Below are positions 46,201 to 55,753 of a stretch of DNA of 64,000 nucleotides, piece by piece (position 1 is the first letter of the stretch; each line of letters opens with the position of its first letter). The notes under the pieces were generated by a model. The model was given only the letters and a program-made list of their open reading frames with translations. It was not told where the DNA came from and made no database searches. The position numbers and the translations under genes were made by a program. This DNA comes from DATBRG01 sp036560445 (GTDB taxonomy: Bacteria; Pseudomonadota; Gammaproteobacteria; Burkholderiales; Methylophilaceae): positions 1-64,000 of the forward strand of contig DATBRG010000036.1 in assembly GCA_036560445.1 (NCBI GenBank), read 5' to 3'.

Positions 46201-48486
46201 GAAACCGCTAAGCCAGCTGGAAAGACCAAGTCCGGGGCTAAAACATCTACTAAGGCACAAACAGCGGCCGCTGCCGCCGTAGATCAGGAATTACTCACCA
46301 TGTTTGTGGAAGAGGCACGTGAGCTGGTTCCACAGATCGGGAACGAACTGCGTGCATGGCGTGCCAACCCGCAGGAGCTTGAGCATTCTGACAATTTGCA
46401 GCGTGCCTTGCACACCTTGAAGGGTAGTGCACGTATGGCAGGCCAGGCGGTCTTAGGCGATACCGTGCACAACATGGAAGACTTAGCAATTCGTGCGCTT
46501 AAAAACAAGGTGAATGCGGTTGATTTCGATGATATGTTCGTTGACCTTGACCGTATCGGTGCCTTGTTGGAAGAAGCCACAGGTGCCGGCCCTGCTGGCC
46601 GTACTGCCGCTGCTACCACGGAGGCGGCAAAAGGTGCAGTCCCCGCACGTACAGCAGACCGTCGCGCGCAATACCTGCGATTGCGTGCGGATGTGCTCGA
46701 TAGACTCATTAACGAGGCAGGTGAAATCAGTATTGCCCGCTCTCGTATGGATCGAGAAATGCAGGGCTTCAAGACCTTCTCGCTGGATCTGACCGAAAGT
46801 GTGTTCCGCTTACGCAACCATTTGCGTGAACTGGAGATCGAGGCCGAAAGTCAGTTGCAATCGCGCATGACGCAATTGGAAGAAACCCACGAAACCTTTG
46901 ATCCACTGGAGTTTGACCGTTTTACCCGATTGCAGGAGCTGACGCGTATGCTGGCGGAAAGCGTCAATGACGTGGCCACCATACAACATGGTTTGCTCAT
47001 GAATCTGGATGAGACCGAGTCGGCGCTGCAACAGCAGAATCGTATGAACCGCGAACTGCAGCACGGTCTCATGAATGTTCGTATGGTGCCATTCTCGCTT
47101 ATATCAGAGCGCTTGCAGCGTATCGTGCGGCAAACTGCAAGAGAGCTTGATAAACGCGTAGAGATGACGATCGATGGTGAAGGCGTAGAAATTGACCGCA
47201 GCGTACTAGACAAGATTGGTGCCCCACTGGAGCATTTATTACGCAATGCGGTAGCGCATGGTATGGAGACTCCGGCTGAGCGTAAGAAACTAGGCAAACC
47301 GGAAGTTGGGGCTATCACGCTGAAGGTACGTCAGGAAAGTGATGAAATCGTACTGACAGTTACTGATGATGGTGCTGGGATCAATTTGCAGCGTGTGCGC
47401 GAAAAAGCCATCGAGAATGGCCTCCTGTCTAAAGATCAGGAAATAAGCGAGCAGGCTTTGATGTCAGTTATTTTTGAGCCTGGTTTTTCTACAGCATCCA
47501 CTATCTCGCAAATTGCCGGTCGCGGAGTTGGCCTTGACGTAGTGCGTAGTGATATCGCAGCTCTGGCTGGCCGTATCGATGTCAGCAATTCCATGGGCAA
47601 AGGTGCGGTATTCAGCATATTCCTGCCAGTGACACTATCTGTTGCACAAGTTGTGATGATCCGGGCTGGTCATCGAGTGTTTGCCTTGCCATCGGTGATG
47701 GTTGAGCAAGTACAGAAGCTGAAACCTACGGCATTGGCCGCTGCTTATGAGAAACAAAGTATTAGCTGGTCAGACCGCGAATACCCATTCCACTATCTAA
47801 GCAAATTGATTGGTGAATCAGAGCACGCGCCTGAGGAGCAGATATATACGCCACTGTTGTTGTTACGCAGCGGTACTTTCCGTATTGCGCTGCACGTAGA
47901 TGAAATTATCAGCAACCAGGAAGTGGTGATGAAGGCCATTGGCCCTCAATTGGCACGGGTTCCAGGGATTATCGGTGCAACCGTAATGGGCGATGGTAAT
48001 ATCGTGCTGTTGATTAATCCTGTGCAGTTGGCCAATCGTGAGGTGCTGGCTGTAGGTAGCGTAAAAGTCAGCACCGCTACCCCGGCAGTGGTTGATACCA
48101 GGCCGGTGGTGATGGTGGTGGATGACTCTCTTACCATGCGCAAAGTATTGGGGCGCTTGCTGGAACGTGAAGGCTATCTGGTCATTACCGCAAAGGATGG
48201 CATGGATGCGCTGCAGAAACTGCAGGAAGTGATGCCGAGTATCATTCTGACCGATATCGAAATGCCTCGTATGGATGGCTTCGGTTTTGCGCGCAACGTG
48301 CGTGATGATAAGCGTACGGCGCATATTCCGATGATCGTCATTAGTTCTCGCACGGCAGAAAAGCACCGTGCCGTTGCCCATGAGTTAGGCATCAATGCCT
48401 TCTTGGGTAAACCTGTACAAGATGATGAATTAATTGCAGAGATTTCATTGCAACTGGGTAAGTCTGAGCCAGTTACTACGGCCTGA
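43252..48486 (+). CDS. chpA: ChpA/PilL, multi-HPt hybrid CheA-type histidine kinase
   Basis: 1744 residues from GTG 43252 (ribosome site CGGAG). The N-terminal ~650 residues are helical, FimS/HPt-like. Clear HPt domains carry candidate phospho-His at about 687 (FHTLKGSG), 831 (AHTLASNAG, degenerate) and 1054 (LHTLKGSARM). They are separated by Pro/Ala-rich linkers. Dimerisation helices, an ATPase (LLRNAVAHGME at about 1327, GRGVGLDVV at about 1423), a CheW-like domain and a C-terminal receiver with Asp1668 (LTDIEMP) follow. It phosphorylates PilG and PilH. pilK (methyltransferase) and chpB (methylesterase), present in Pseudomonas between or after these genes, are absent here. Confidence 0.94.
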   Translation: MAEEFDIGPLTWVKDEIDQALKSVLENIATVSANPDDVASLKFSQTHLYQVSGALDMVGLEGCKRFCAEIEKLTGKLEKKSIAASPEVLEALTSAINTLSSYLQELLNGTPDMPLRLFPALQSLAILQGETLEESELFFPDTSLRAPKDLPSRELDEAALPGYIAEQRGQFQKSLLSWLKDASPEGLDNIRSAIENVQQVQQQGAQKTLWWVVSAFTDALSQIEIAQNASVKRLCRRLDQQLKSLSEGAARASGNLLRDALYFVALSAPDTERISKVKNIFELDNLLPGAGEQIKPASEMTEHELLALEQIKVVMEALKDIWAEVSEGKLNALDNFLHQLSDVIEPSQNLTNPAVAGLLERLHELTTALDLDASKITDSALIEVATALTLLEDALQNYGRQGAEAMQRLTAQTQRLQDVMGGGPMADMSGTPMSDQLDSDVLLAVAQQVKDALKVVEQALDTYFRNPTERQVLQSVDKPLHQVIAAFDMLDMPVPTAITKASSLLVEHFRNEENTPDLALFELVAESLSMLGFYVEEFPRPRPESYMALEGAQTRLEQGLEKLQLSEPVVTVEASLPAEIELIDAVAPVAELAVKPEAPAVSTIAGRKLPGVTVSVQVPKIEPKPRPAVEASVVEEKSIDRAFDPELLDIYLTETEEVLGTIAENLQALRLNATDHEALVEVRRGFHTLKGSGRTVGLVGLGEVAWAVEKLMNLIMESKAVPTQAQLTFIEETSAAFAGWAAILRDDSVVELVPQKWQQQAAKLESDGTSQQLAASPGEIVIGGTRKMSRALFNIFMNEAEQHIKTLKQGLTALSVDSPSQPTEASRRAAHTLASNAGAAGFKPLADLSRALEHWLDTHQGYWTADAIALLDRTMTSLTEMLTAASNMQQPSDTPDLVAALQGATLSATLTISTGTEPTAEAEMMPMDISFDGLSAVEAQDTAAPEGPGTEALPINFDLPELYQAQESVAPVDEAPASEMPVAETAKPAGKTKSGAKTSTKAQTAAAAAVDQELLTMFVEEARELVPQIGNELRAWRANPQELEHSDNLQRALHTLKGSARMAGQAVLGDTVHNMEDLAIRALKNKVNAVDFDDMFVDLDRIGALLEEATGAGPAGRTAAATTEAAKGAVPARTADRRAQYLRLRADVLDRLINEAGEISIARSRMDREMQGFKTFSLDLTESVFRLRNHLRELEIEAESQLQSRMTQLEETHETFDPLEFDRFTRLQELTRMLAESVNDVATIQHGLLMNLDETESALQQQNRMNRELQHGLMNVRMVPFSLISERLQRIVRQTARELDKRVEMTIDGEGVEIDRSVLDKIGAPLEHLLRNAVAHGMETPAERKKLGKPEVGAITLKVRQESDEIVLTVTDDGAGINLQRVREKAIENGLLSKDQEISEQALMSVIFEPGFSTASTISQIAGRGVGLDVVRSDIAALAGRIDVSNSMGKGAVFSIFLPVTLSVAQVVMIRAGHRVFALPSVMVEQVQKLKPTALAAAYEKQSISWSDREYPFHYLSKLIGESEHAPEEQIYTPLLLLRSGTFRIALHVDEIISNQEVVMKAIGPQLARVPGIIGATVMGDGNIVLLINPVQLANREVLAVGSVKVSTATPAVVDTRPVVMVVDDSLTMRKVLGRLLEREGYLVITAKDGMDALQKLQEVMPSIILTDIEMPRMDGFGFARNVRDDKRTAHIPMIVISSRTAEKHRAVAHELGINAFLGKPVQDDELIAEISLQLGKSEPVTTA

Positions 48487-48585
48487 CCCAAGCTAAATCA
48501 AAGCAATAATTTAAGCACCCGTTTTAGTAATTCCGGGGGTTGATGTAACGCCTAACTATCCCCATATCGGGTAAAATCCTGCTAT

Positions 48586-51500
48586 ATGCAACAGCCGTCT
48601 TTTATTCATCTGCGTTGCCACAGCGAGTACTCGATTGTGGATGGTACAGTGCGCATCGACGATTACGTCAGCCGTGCACAAATCGACCAGATGCCCGCGC
48701 TGGCACTCACTGACCTCAGCAACCTCTTTGGTGCAATCAAGTTCTACAAGGCTGCCCGCAGCAAAGGCATCAAACCTCTGCTTGGCTGTGATATCTGGTT
48801 GGAAAACGAAGTTAACCGTGACCAACCTTATCGCCTGTTATTACTCTGCCAATCTCATGCGGGCTATCTTCATCTCTGCGAGCTGTTGTCCCGCGCTTAT
48901 CTGAATAATCAGTACCGTGGTCGAGCCGAAATCAAGCGCCAGTGGTTTGTGGAGGATGGTACTGATGGCCTGATCTTGCTATCCGGGGCGATGGCGGGTG
49001 ATGTTGGCCAGGCTCTACTGCAGGACAATACGAGGTTGGCGCAACAGCTGACTGGAGACTGGAATGAGTTATTTCCCAAACGTTTTTATATAGAGCTGCA
49101 ACGCGCGGGCCATGCACAGCAGGAGTTATATATCAGCCGTGCCCTGAATCTGGCTGCAGCTTTCCAGATTCCGGTAGTCGCTACCCATCCCATACAGTTT
49201 ATCGAGATTGAAGATTTCAAGGCACACGAGGCACGGGTGTGCATTGCTGAAGGTTATGTGCTTGCGGATGGTCGTCGCCCCAAGACTTTCACGCCGGATC
49301 AGTACTGCAAGACTCAGGCTGAGATGGCGGCATTGTTTTCTGACATCCCGGAAGCGCTTGCGAATAGTGTAGAAATTGCTAAACGCTGTAATTTAAGCCT
49401 GACGCTGGGCAAGAATTACTTGCCGCAATTCCCCACCCCCAATGGCGAGACGCTGGAAGAATATCTGGTAGCCCAGGCGCGACAAGGTTTGGCTCAAAGG
49501 TTGGAAGTGCTTTATCCCGATGCCGAGATACGTGCGACCAAACGTGGAGCATACGAGGACAGGCTGGATTTTGAGACTAACGTTATTATCCAGATGGGCT
49601 TTGCCGGCTACTTCCTGATTGTGGCTGACTTTATTAACTGGGCCAAACACAATGGTGTACCAGTGGGGCCGGGGCGCGGCTCCGGGGCCGGTTCAGTCGT
49701 GGCGTATAGCCTAGGCATTACTGACCTTGATCCTTTGCAATATGCATTGCTGTTTGAGCGCTTCCTCAATCCCGACCGTGTTTCCATGCCCGACTTCGAT
49801 ATCGACTTCTGCATGGATGGGCGTGACCGCGTTATCGATTATGTTAAACAGAAATACGGCCGTGAATCTGTTTCCCAGATCGCCACTTTCGGTACACTCG
49901 CAGCCAAGGCTGTGATTCGCGATGTTGGGCGCGTGCTAGACCTACCTTTCAACTTTGTCGATGGTATTGCCAAGCTTATTCCGCTTGAGCTGGGCATCAC
50001 CCTGAAGGACGCGCTGGAAAAAGAACCGCAACTGAAGGAACGACAAGAAAAAGAAGAAGAGGTCAAGGAACTGCTGGAGCTAGCCTTGAGGCTTGAGGGC
50101 TTGACGCGTAACGTCGGCATGCATGCCGGTGGTGTGCTAATCTCACCGGGAAAAATCTCCGATTTCAGTCCAATCTATTGCCAGGCGGGTGGCGAGAACA
50201 TTATCAGCCAGTACGACAAGGATGATGTGGAGGCCGTCGGTCTGGTCAAATTCGACTTTCTAGGCTTGCGTACGCTAACCATACTCGATATGGCGCTGAA
50301 CCACGCGAATGCGCAGCGCGCAGCTCAGGGCCTACCGGCACTATCGTTTGAAACTTTGCCGCTGGACGACGCAAAAACCTACAGCCTGCTCAAGGCCTCC
50401 AATACCACTGCGGTATTCCAGCTCGAGTCGCGCGGCATGAAGGATATGTTAAAGCAGGCAAAGCCGGATTGCTTTGAGGACATTATCGCGTTGGTTGCTC
50501 TATACCGGCCCGGCCCGATGGATCTGATCCCAGATTTCTGCCGTCGCAAACATGGTTTGCAACGCGTGGAATACCCACACCCCTCTACCGAAGAAATCTT
50601 GCGCGAGACCTATGGTATAGCCGTTTACCAGGAACAGGTGATGCAGATCGCCCAAGCCGTTGCAGGCTACAGTCTTGGTGGTGCAGATCTGTTACGCCGC
50701 GCGATGGGCAAGAAAAAGCCGGAAGAAATGCAGCAGCAGCGTGCTATTTTCCTTGAAGGCGCGCAAAAAAATGGCTTATCAGCACGCCAGGCGGATGACC
50801 TGTTCAACTTGCTGGAGAAGTTTGCTGGCTATGGCTTCAATAAATCCCATGCCGCAGCCTATGCTTTGGTGGCTTACCAGACGGCTTACCTGAAAACGCA
50901 TTATCCGGCAGCGTTTCTGGCTGCCACCATGTCTGCGGACATGAACAATACTGATAGCGTGCGTATTTTTTATGACGATTGCGCGCCCAATAAGGTCGAG
51001 GTTCTGGCACCAGATATTAATCAGAGTGAATTCCGTTTCCGCCCGGTTAACGACCAGCAGATTCTTTATGGATTGGGTGCCGTCAAAGGCACTGGTTGGG
51101 CGGCGATTGAAATTATCCTGGCAGCGCGTGAAGAAGACGGGCCATTCAAGGATTTGTTCGATTTCTGCCGACGACTGGATTTACGTAAGGTGAATCGCCG
51201 TGTGATTGAGTCCCTGATTCGTGCGGGCGCTTTTGACAAGATTGAGCCTAATCGCGCTGCCTTGCTCGCAGGTGTGGGGCTAGCCATTAGCGCGGCAGAG
51301 CAGAGCGGGGCGGCCAGTGGTCAGAATAGTCTGTTTGGTGAAGTTTCCGATAGTGTTGCCCATGTGATTCCCAATGTTGCCCCCTGGAGCGAACAAGAAC
51401 GCTTGCAGCAGGAGAAGGCCGCCTTAGGATTCTATTTCAGCGGCCATCCATTCCTGGGCTATCAAAAGGAGATTGCTGCCTTTGTGCGCGGCGGCCTGGC

Positions 51501-52035
51501 TAGTCTTAAGCCACAGGAACAGCCGCAACTTCTGGCCGGTGTAGTCATGGGCATCCGTATACGCATGACTGCGCGCGGCAAGATGGCGATAGTCACGCTG
51601 GATGATGCAATTTCACGTATAGAAATCGTGGTTGGCAGCGAGCTGTTGAACCAGAGCCCACACTTACTCAAGGAAGACCAGTTGCTGATTGTCGAAGGGC
51701 GCGTTAGCAATGATGATTTTTCTGGAGGATTGCGTGTGAATGCCAGGCGTCTGTATGACCTCGCCGCGGCACGCAGTGCTTACGCGAGCATGCTGAAGAT
51801 TTCATGTAATGGCCAGGCTGATGCGGCTAAATTGCGTGACCTGCTGGCGCCTTACTGTCGATCTGGCTCAGCGGAAGAACGTTCAGGCTGCGCGGTAAAA
51901 GTCGAATATCACAATGGGGATGCGCGGGTAGAACTGATGCTCAGTGATCAGTGGCGTGTTGATCTGCGTGATGAGCTGCTGACAGGGTTAAAAACCTGGC
52001 TCAGCGATGAGAATGTCAAAATACTCTATAATTAA
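48586..52035 (+). CDS. dnaE: DNA polymerase III alpha subunit
   Basis: 1149 residues, the standard DnaE1 length. N-terminal PHP domain (FIHLRCHSEYSIVDG), catalytic Asp residues in PDFDIDFCMDG (about residues 401-411) and VKFDFLG (about 555), helix-hairpin-helix and OB-fold regions to the C-terminus. This is the replicative polymerase. It lies in the betaproteobacterial dnaE-accA-tilS order, with 25 bases to accA. Confidence 0.97.
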   Translation: MQQPSFIHLRCHSEYSIVDGTVRIDDYVSRAQIDQMPALALTDLSNLFGAIKFYKAARSKGIKPLLGCDIWLENEVNRDQPYRLLLLCQSHAGYLHLCELLSRAYLNNQYRGRAEIKRQWFVEDGTDGLILLSGAMAGDVGQALLQDNTRLAQQLTGDWNELFPKRFYIELQRAGHAQQELYISRALNLAAAFQIPVVATHPIQFIEIEDFKAHEARVCIAEGYVLADGRRPKTFTPDQYCKTQAEMAALFSDIPEALANSVEIAKRCNLSLTLGKNYLPQFPTPNGETLEEYLVAQARQGLAQRLEVLYPDAEIRATKRGAYEDRLDFETNVIIQMGFAGYFLIVADFINWAKHNGVPVGPGRGSGAGSVVAYSLGITDLDPLQYALLFERFLNPDRVSMPDFDIDFCMDGRDRVIDYVKQKYGRESVSQIATFGTLAAKAVIRDVGRVLDLPFNFVDGIAKLIPLELGITLKDALEKEPQLKERQEKEEEVKELLELALRLEGLTRNVGMHAGGVLISPGKISDFSPIYCQAGGENIISQYDKDDVEAVGLVKFDFLGLRTLTILDMALNHANAQRAAQGLPALSFETLPLDDAKTYSLLKASNTTAVFQLESRGMKDMLKQAKPDCFEDIIALVALYRPGPMDLIPDFCRRKHGLQRVEYPHPSTEEILRETYGIAVYQEQVMQIAQAVAGYSLGGADLLRRAMGKKKPEEMQQQRAIFLEGAQKNGLSARQADDLFNLLEKFAGYGFNKSHAAAYALVAYQTAYLKTHYPAAFLAATMSADMNNTDSVRIFYDDCAPNKVEVLAPDINQSEFRFRPVNDQQILYGLGAVKGTGWAAIEIILAAREEDGPFKDLFDFCRRLDLRKVNRRVIESLIRAGAFDKIEPNRAALLAGVGLAISAAEQSGAASGQNSLFGEVSDSVAHVIPNVAPWSEQERLQQEKAALGFYFSGHPFLGYQKEIAAFVRGGLASLKPQEQPQLLAGVVMGIRIRMTARGKMAIVTLDDAISRIEIVVGSELLNQSPHLLKEDQLLIVEGRVSNDDFSGGLRVNARRLYDLAAARSAYASMLKISCNGQADAAKLRDLLAPYCRSGSAEERSGCAVKVEYHNGDARVELMLSDQWRVDLRDELLTGLKTWLSDENVKILYN

Positions 52036-52060
52036 GGCAACAGGTTCAAAGGCAAGCATT

Positions 52061-53029
52061 ATGAAAACAAGTTTCCTCGAATTTGAGCAACCAATCGCCG
52101 AACTCGAAGCCAAGATCGAAGAGCTGCGCTATGTGCAGGATGATTCAGCACTGGATATCTCGGAAGAGATAGACCGTCTGCAGCAAAAAAACCAGAGCAT
52201 GACCAAGGAAATCTACAGTAAGCTCAATGCTTGGCAGATTTCTCAGGTGGCGCGTCATCCGCAGCGCCCCTATACCCTTGATTATATTCAAGGCATGTTT
52301 ACCGATTTTGAAGAGCTGCATGGCGAACGTGCCTTCGCTGACGACCCGGCGATTGTGGGTGGAATTGCCCGCTTTGAAGGCCAGCCTGTGATGGTGGTTG
52401 GTCACCAGAAAGGGCGCGATGTAAAAGAGCGCCAATACCGGAATTTTGGTATGCCACGCCCTGAAGGTTATCGCAAGGCGCTGCGCCTTTACCGGATGGC
52501 AGAGAAATTCGGCTTGCCGATCATTACGCTGATCGATACGCCAGGGGCCTATCCGGGTATTGGCGCTGAAGAGCGTGGCCAATCAGAGGCGATTGCGCGC
52601 AATCTGTACGTCATGGCAGAGCTGAAAACGCCGATCATTGGTGTCATCATCGGCGAGGGTGGCTCAGGCGGTGCATTGGCGCTTGGTGTTGTTGATCACC
52701 TGATGATGCTGCAGTATTCGACTTATTCGGTCATTTCGCCAGAAGGCTGCGCCTCTATCTTATGGAAAAGTCAGGACAAAGCCTCCGAAGCGGCTGAGAC
52801 GCTTGCAATTACAGCTATCCGTCTCAAGACGCTAGGGTTGGTTGATCGTATTGTGGCCGAGCCTATGGGCGGCGCCCACCGTGCCCCGGAAGTGATGATG
52901 CAAACCTTGCGTCGAGCGTTGACTGATGAGTTGCAGCGCCTACAGGTCAAGTCTATTCCTAACTTGCTCGAAGCGCGTTTTGACCGACTGATGAGTTACG
53001 GTAAATATAAAGAAGTCGCGCTGAAATAG
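52061..53029 (+). CDS. accA: Acetyl-CoA carboxylase carboxyltransferase subunit alpha
   Basis: 322 residues from ATG 52061 (the frame extends into dnaE but the family starts MKTSFLEFEQPIAELE). IDTPGAYPGIGAEERGQ and IGEGGSGGALALG form the carboxyltransferase oxyanion sites. With AccD it moves the carboxyl group from biotin to acetyl-CoA, the first step of fatty acid synthesis. Confidence 0.97.
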   Translation: MKTSFLEFEQPIAELEAKIEELRYVQDDSALDISEEIDRLQQKNQSMTKEIYSKLNAWQISQVARHPQRPYTLDYIQGMFTDFEELHGERAFADDPAIVGGIARFEGQPVMVVGHQKGRDVKERQYRNFGMPRPEGYRKALRLYRMAEKFGLPIITLIDTPGAYPGIGAEERGQSEAIARNLYVMAELKTPIIGVIIGEGGSGGALALGVVDHLMMLQYSTYSVISPEGCASILWKSQDKASEAAETLAITAIRLKTLGLVDRIVAEPMGGAHRAPEVMMQTLRRALTDELQRLQVKSIPNLLEARFDRLMSYGKYKEVALK

Positions 53030-53055
53030 TCGCAGTCATTGAAGACAAAGCCCGC

Positions 53056-54417
53056 TTGCCTAAACAGACTCAACACCGTACGGCGCATGCGGCCGAGAAA
53101 CCTCTAACTCATCTAAGGCAGCACTTAGAAGCTTTTCTCCTCCCCATACTACAGCCAAACCAGACTCTGCTACTTGCATTCAGTGGGGGTCTGGATTCGC
53201 GAGTGTTGCTTGAGTTACTTGCATCTCTGCAAAAATCCCTGGGGTTTACTTTACGTGCCATGTACGTACACCATGGCTTGAGCTCGAATGCGGATGAGTG
53301 GGCCGAATTCTGCCAGACCATCTGCGCAAGTCTGCACGTGCCCTTGTCCATCAGCAAGGTCAAGGTTGCTAATGATAGAGGCACGGGTATCGAGGCTGCA
53401 GCTCGTAGTGTGCGATATCAGGCTTTATATGCTGACCCCGCTGACTATATCGTATTAGCGCATCATGAGGACGATCAGGCCGAAACACTGCTTCTGCAAT
53501 TGTTACGCGGTTCTGGTGCCAAGGGGTTATCCGCCATGGCAATGCATGATGAAAATCGCCGATTACTTCGCCCTTTACTGGATATCCCGCGGTCTGAATT
53601 ACTGGCGTTTGCCAAACAGAAGAATCTGCACTGGATAGAAGACGAGAGTAATGAAAACCTGAGTTATGACCGCAACTATTGTCGTCATCAGGTCTTGCCC
53701 GTCATTGAGCAACGTTTTCCTGCTGCCAAACAGACATTGGCAAGATCTGCCAGTCACATTGCCGAAGCTTCCTGGCTACTGGATGAGCTGGCAGAAATTG
53801 ATGCGCTAAATTATGTCAAGGAAGGCCAGCTCTCTGTGGCAGGGCTAGCCAGCTTGTCAGAGGCAAGGGCGCGAAACTTGTTACGATGGTGGCTGACTAG
53901 TCATCGCCAAAACCTGCCCACAGCGCAGCGGTTACAGGAGATGTTGCGCCAATTATTAAGTGCTAGGAACGATGCAAGCATCAAGATTGCAGTGGATAGC
54001 GCAAATGGTGTGTGGCTACGGCGATACCGCGAATTTGCTTACGTAGAATTCAATGCAATTGATTTGCCTATTGCAATGGTGTGGCAAGGCGAGGCCGAGT
54101 TGCATCTACCTGACCATAGCCGACTGCTTTTCGAGCGTGCAAAAGGTCAGGGCCTGGCTATGGAACGGTTGGGGATCAATAAATTACGAATCTCGCACAG
54201 ACTGGGCGGTGAACGCTTCAAACCGGAGCTTAGTAAGCCAACCCGTACCCTCAAGCATCTGTTGCAGGAAGCCAATATCCCACCTTGGCAGCGTGAACGT
54301 TTGCCTCTAGTTTACTCGGATGATGTATTGGCCGTAGTGCCCGGTATTGGCGTCGCCTGGAGTTTACAGGCCGGGCCTGATGAAATTGGGCTGGTCATTA
54401 GCTGGCAGGCCAGCTAA
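53056..54417 (+). CDS. tilS: tRNA(Ile)-lysidine synthetase
   Basis: 453 residues. The PP-loop motif LAFSGGLDSRVLL (about 41-53), HHGLSSNADEW, the LAHHEDDQAET motif and the TilS C-terminal domain (GGERFKP) are present. The enzyme makes lysidine at position 34 of tRNA-Ile(CAT). The only reasonable start is TTG 53056; no ATG or GTG occurs before the PP-loop and the frame is open back into accA, so a start at ATT 53038 cannot be excluded. Low initiation efficiency may be a regulatory feature (inference). Confidence 0.92.
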   Translation: MPKQTQHRTAHAAEKPLTHLRQHLEAFLLPILQPNQTLLLAFSGGLDSRVLLELLASLQKSLGFTLRAMYVHHGLSSNADEWAEFCQTICASLHVPLSISKVKVANDRGTGIEAAARSVRYQALYADPADYIVLAHHEDDQAETLLLQLLRGSGAKGLSAMAMHDENRRLLRPLLDIPRSELLAFAKQKNLHWIEDESNENLSYDRNYCRHQVLPVIEQRFPAAKQTLARSASHIAEASWLLDELAEIDALNYVKEGQLSVAGLASLSEARARNLLRWWLTSHRQNLPTAQRLQEMLRQLLSARNDASIKIAVDSANGVWLRRYREFAYVEFNAIDLPIAMVWQGEAELHLPDHSRLLFERAKGQGLAMERLGINKLRISHRLGGERFKPELSKPTRTLKHLLQEANIPPWQRERLPLVYSDDVLAVVPGIGVAWSLQAGPDEIGLVISWQAS

Positions 54418-54427
54418 GCACGATTAT

Positions 54428-55057
54428 TTACCGGGTGACTTTGCCATCTTTTGTGAGTTCTGGGCTTAGCACTTTCCATACGTTATCCAGCACTTGCGCC
54501 TGCGCTGCCGCTGTTGGATGTAGTCCGTCATCCTGGGTCAGTTCAGGTTTTCCTGCCACTCCGTCTAGCAGGAAAGGCAGTAGCGGTAACTTATAACGTT
54601 GGGCTAGCGCGGGATAGCTATCAGTGAATTCATGCGTATAGCGCGGCCCATAGTTTGGTGGAATCATGATGCCTATCAGCATCACGTGGGCCTTAATTTT
54701 CTGGCAGGCTTCAATCATGGTGGCTAGGTTGTGTTGCATCTCGGTGACAGGCAATCCGCGTAAACCATCATTGGCACCTAGTTCTAGTAGAACAAAATCA
54801 GGTTTATATTGCCTGAGTGTATTGTCCATACGACTTAAGCCGCCACTCGTGGTTTCCCCGCTGATGCTGGCGTTGATCACTTGATGCGTCAACCCCTGTT
54901 CTTGCAGGCGCTGCTGTAGCAAGTTTACCCAGCCTTGGTCACGAGGGATGCCGTAAGCCGCTGAGAGACTATCGCCATAAACCAGGATAGTAGGGGCGGC
55001 TAAAGCTGAATAACAAAAGCCATTTAGCACCATTATTAACAATAAGCGGAATAACAT
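54428..55057 (-). CDS. tesA: TesA-type GDSL lysophospholipase/thioesterase
   Basis: 209 residues with signal peptide (cleavage near ALA-APT). SGNH blocks: GDSLSAAYG (nucleophile Ser), the Gly block GETTSGG, GANDGLRG and the DGLHP Asp-His pair. A periplasmic esterase acting on lysophospholipids or acyl-CoA model substrates. Its start codon is only three bases from the divergent ybbA start, so each promoter must lie inside the other gene. Confidence 0.93.
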   Translation of the reverse strand: MLFRLLLIMVLNGFCYSALAAPTILVYGDSLSAAYGIPRDQGWVNLLQQRLQEQGLTHQVINASISGETTSGGLSRMDNTLRQYKPDFVLLELGANDGLRGLPVTEMQHNLATMIEACQKIKAHVMLIGIMIPPNYGPRYTHEFTDSYPALAQRYKLPLLPFLLDGVAGKPELTQDDGLHPTAAAQAQVLDNVWKVLSPELTKDGKVTR

Positions 55058-55060
55058 TGA

Positions 55061-55753
55061 ATGAGTAGACCTTTAGTTGTTGAAGCGTTGCAACTCAATA
55101 AGCATATTAGCAGTAGCGAGAACATGCTAACGATATTGTCAGATTTGAACCTGGCCGTCCCAAATGGAGAACGGCTCGCTATCGTTGGTAGTTCTGGTTC
55201 TGGCAAATCGACATTACTCGGCTTACTGGCAGGGTTGGACACCCCAACTAGTGGGAAAGTGCTGATTAACGGCCAGGATATCGGCATGCTTGATGAGGAT
55301 GGGCGTGCAGCTTTGCGTGGCAAAAGCATGGGCTTTGTTTTCCAGTCATTCCAATTGCTGCCATCGCTAACCGCCCTGGAGAATGTCATGTTGCCGCTGC
55401 AACTGGCAGGCAGGGCGGACGCCAATAAGTTAGCACTGGCAGCACTCGCCAGAGTAGGGCTGGAGCAACGAATAACACACTACCCAAGGCAGCTATCCGG
55501 GGGCGAACAACAACGTGTAGCGATTGCTCGTGCTTTTGCACCCAAGCCATCCATCCTGTTTGCTGATGAGCCCACCGGTAATCTGGATGCAGCTACGGGA
55601 CAACGCATTATTGAGCTGCTGTTCAGCCTCAATGCTGAGCTGGATACCACGCTGATATTAGTGACGCATGATACCGCCCTTGCCGGCAACTGCCAGCGAG
55701 TACTGCGACTACAAGATGGCCATTTGCATGATAGTGAGATAACTACGCCATGA
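55061..55753 (+). CDS. ybbA: ABC transporter ATPase, LolD/YbbA type
   Basis: 230 residues. Walker A GSSGSGKST (about 44-52), signature LSGGEQQR (about 146), Walker B ILFADEPTGNLD and a C-terminal switch His (LVTHD). Belongs to the MacB/LolD/FtsE group. The conserved pairing with a divergent tesA and a following FtsX-like permease is that of Escherichia coli ybbA-ybbP. It overlaps the permease start by 4 bases (ATGA). Confidence 0.92.
   Translation: MSRPLVVEALQLNKHISSSENMLTILSDLNLAVPNGERLAIVGSSGSGKSTLLGLLAGLDTPTSGKVLINGQDIGMLDEDGRAALRGKSMGFVFQSFQLLPSLTALENVMLPLQLAGRADANKLALAALARVGLEQRITHYPRQLSGGEQQRVAIARAFAPKPSILFADEPTGNLDAATGQRIIELLFSLNAELDTTLILVTHDTALAGNCQRVLRLQDGHLHDSEITTP

Noticed and set aside
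52007..52060. Longer accA start overlapping dnaE
   Set aside because: The added residues are not part of the AccA family and ATG 52061 matches the conserved N-terminus.
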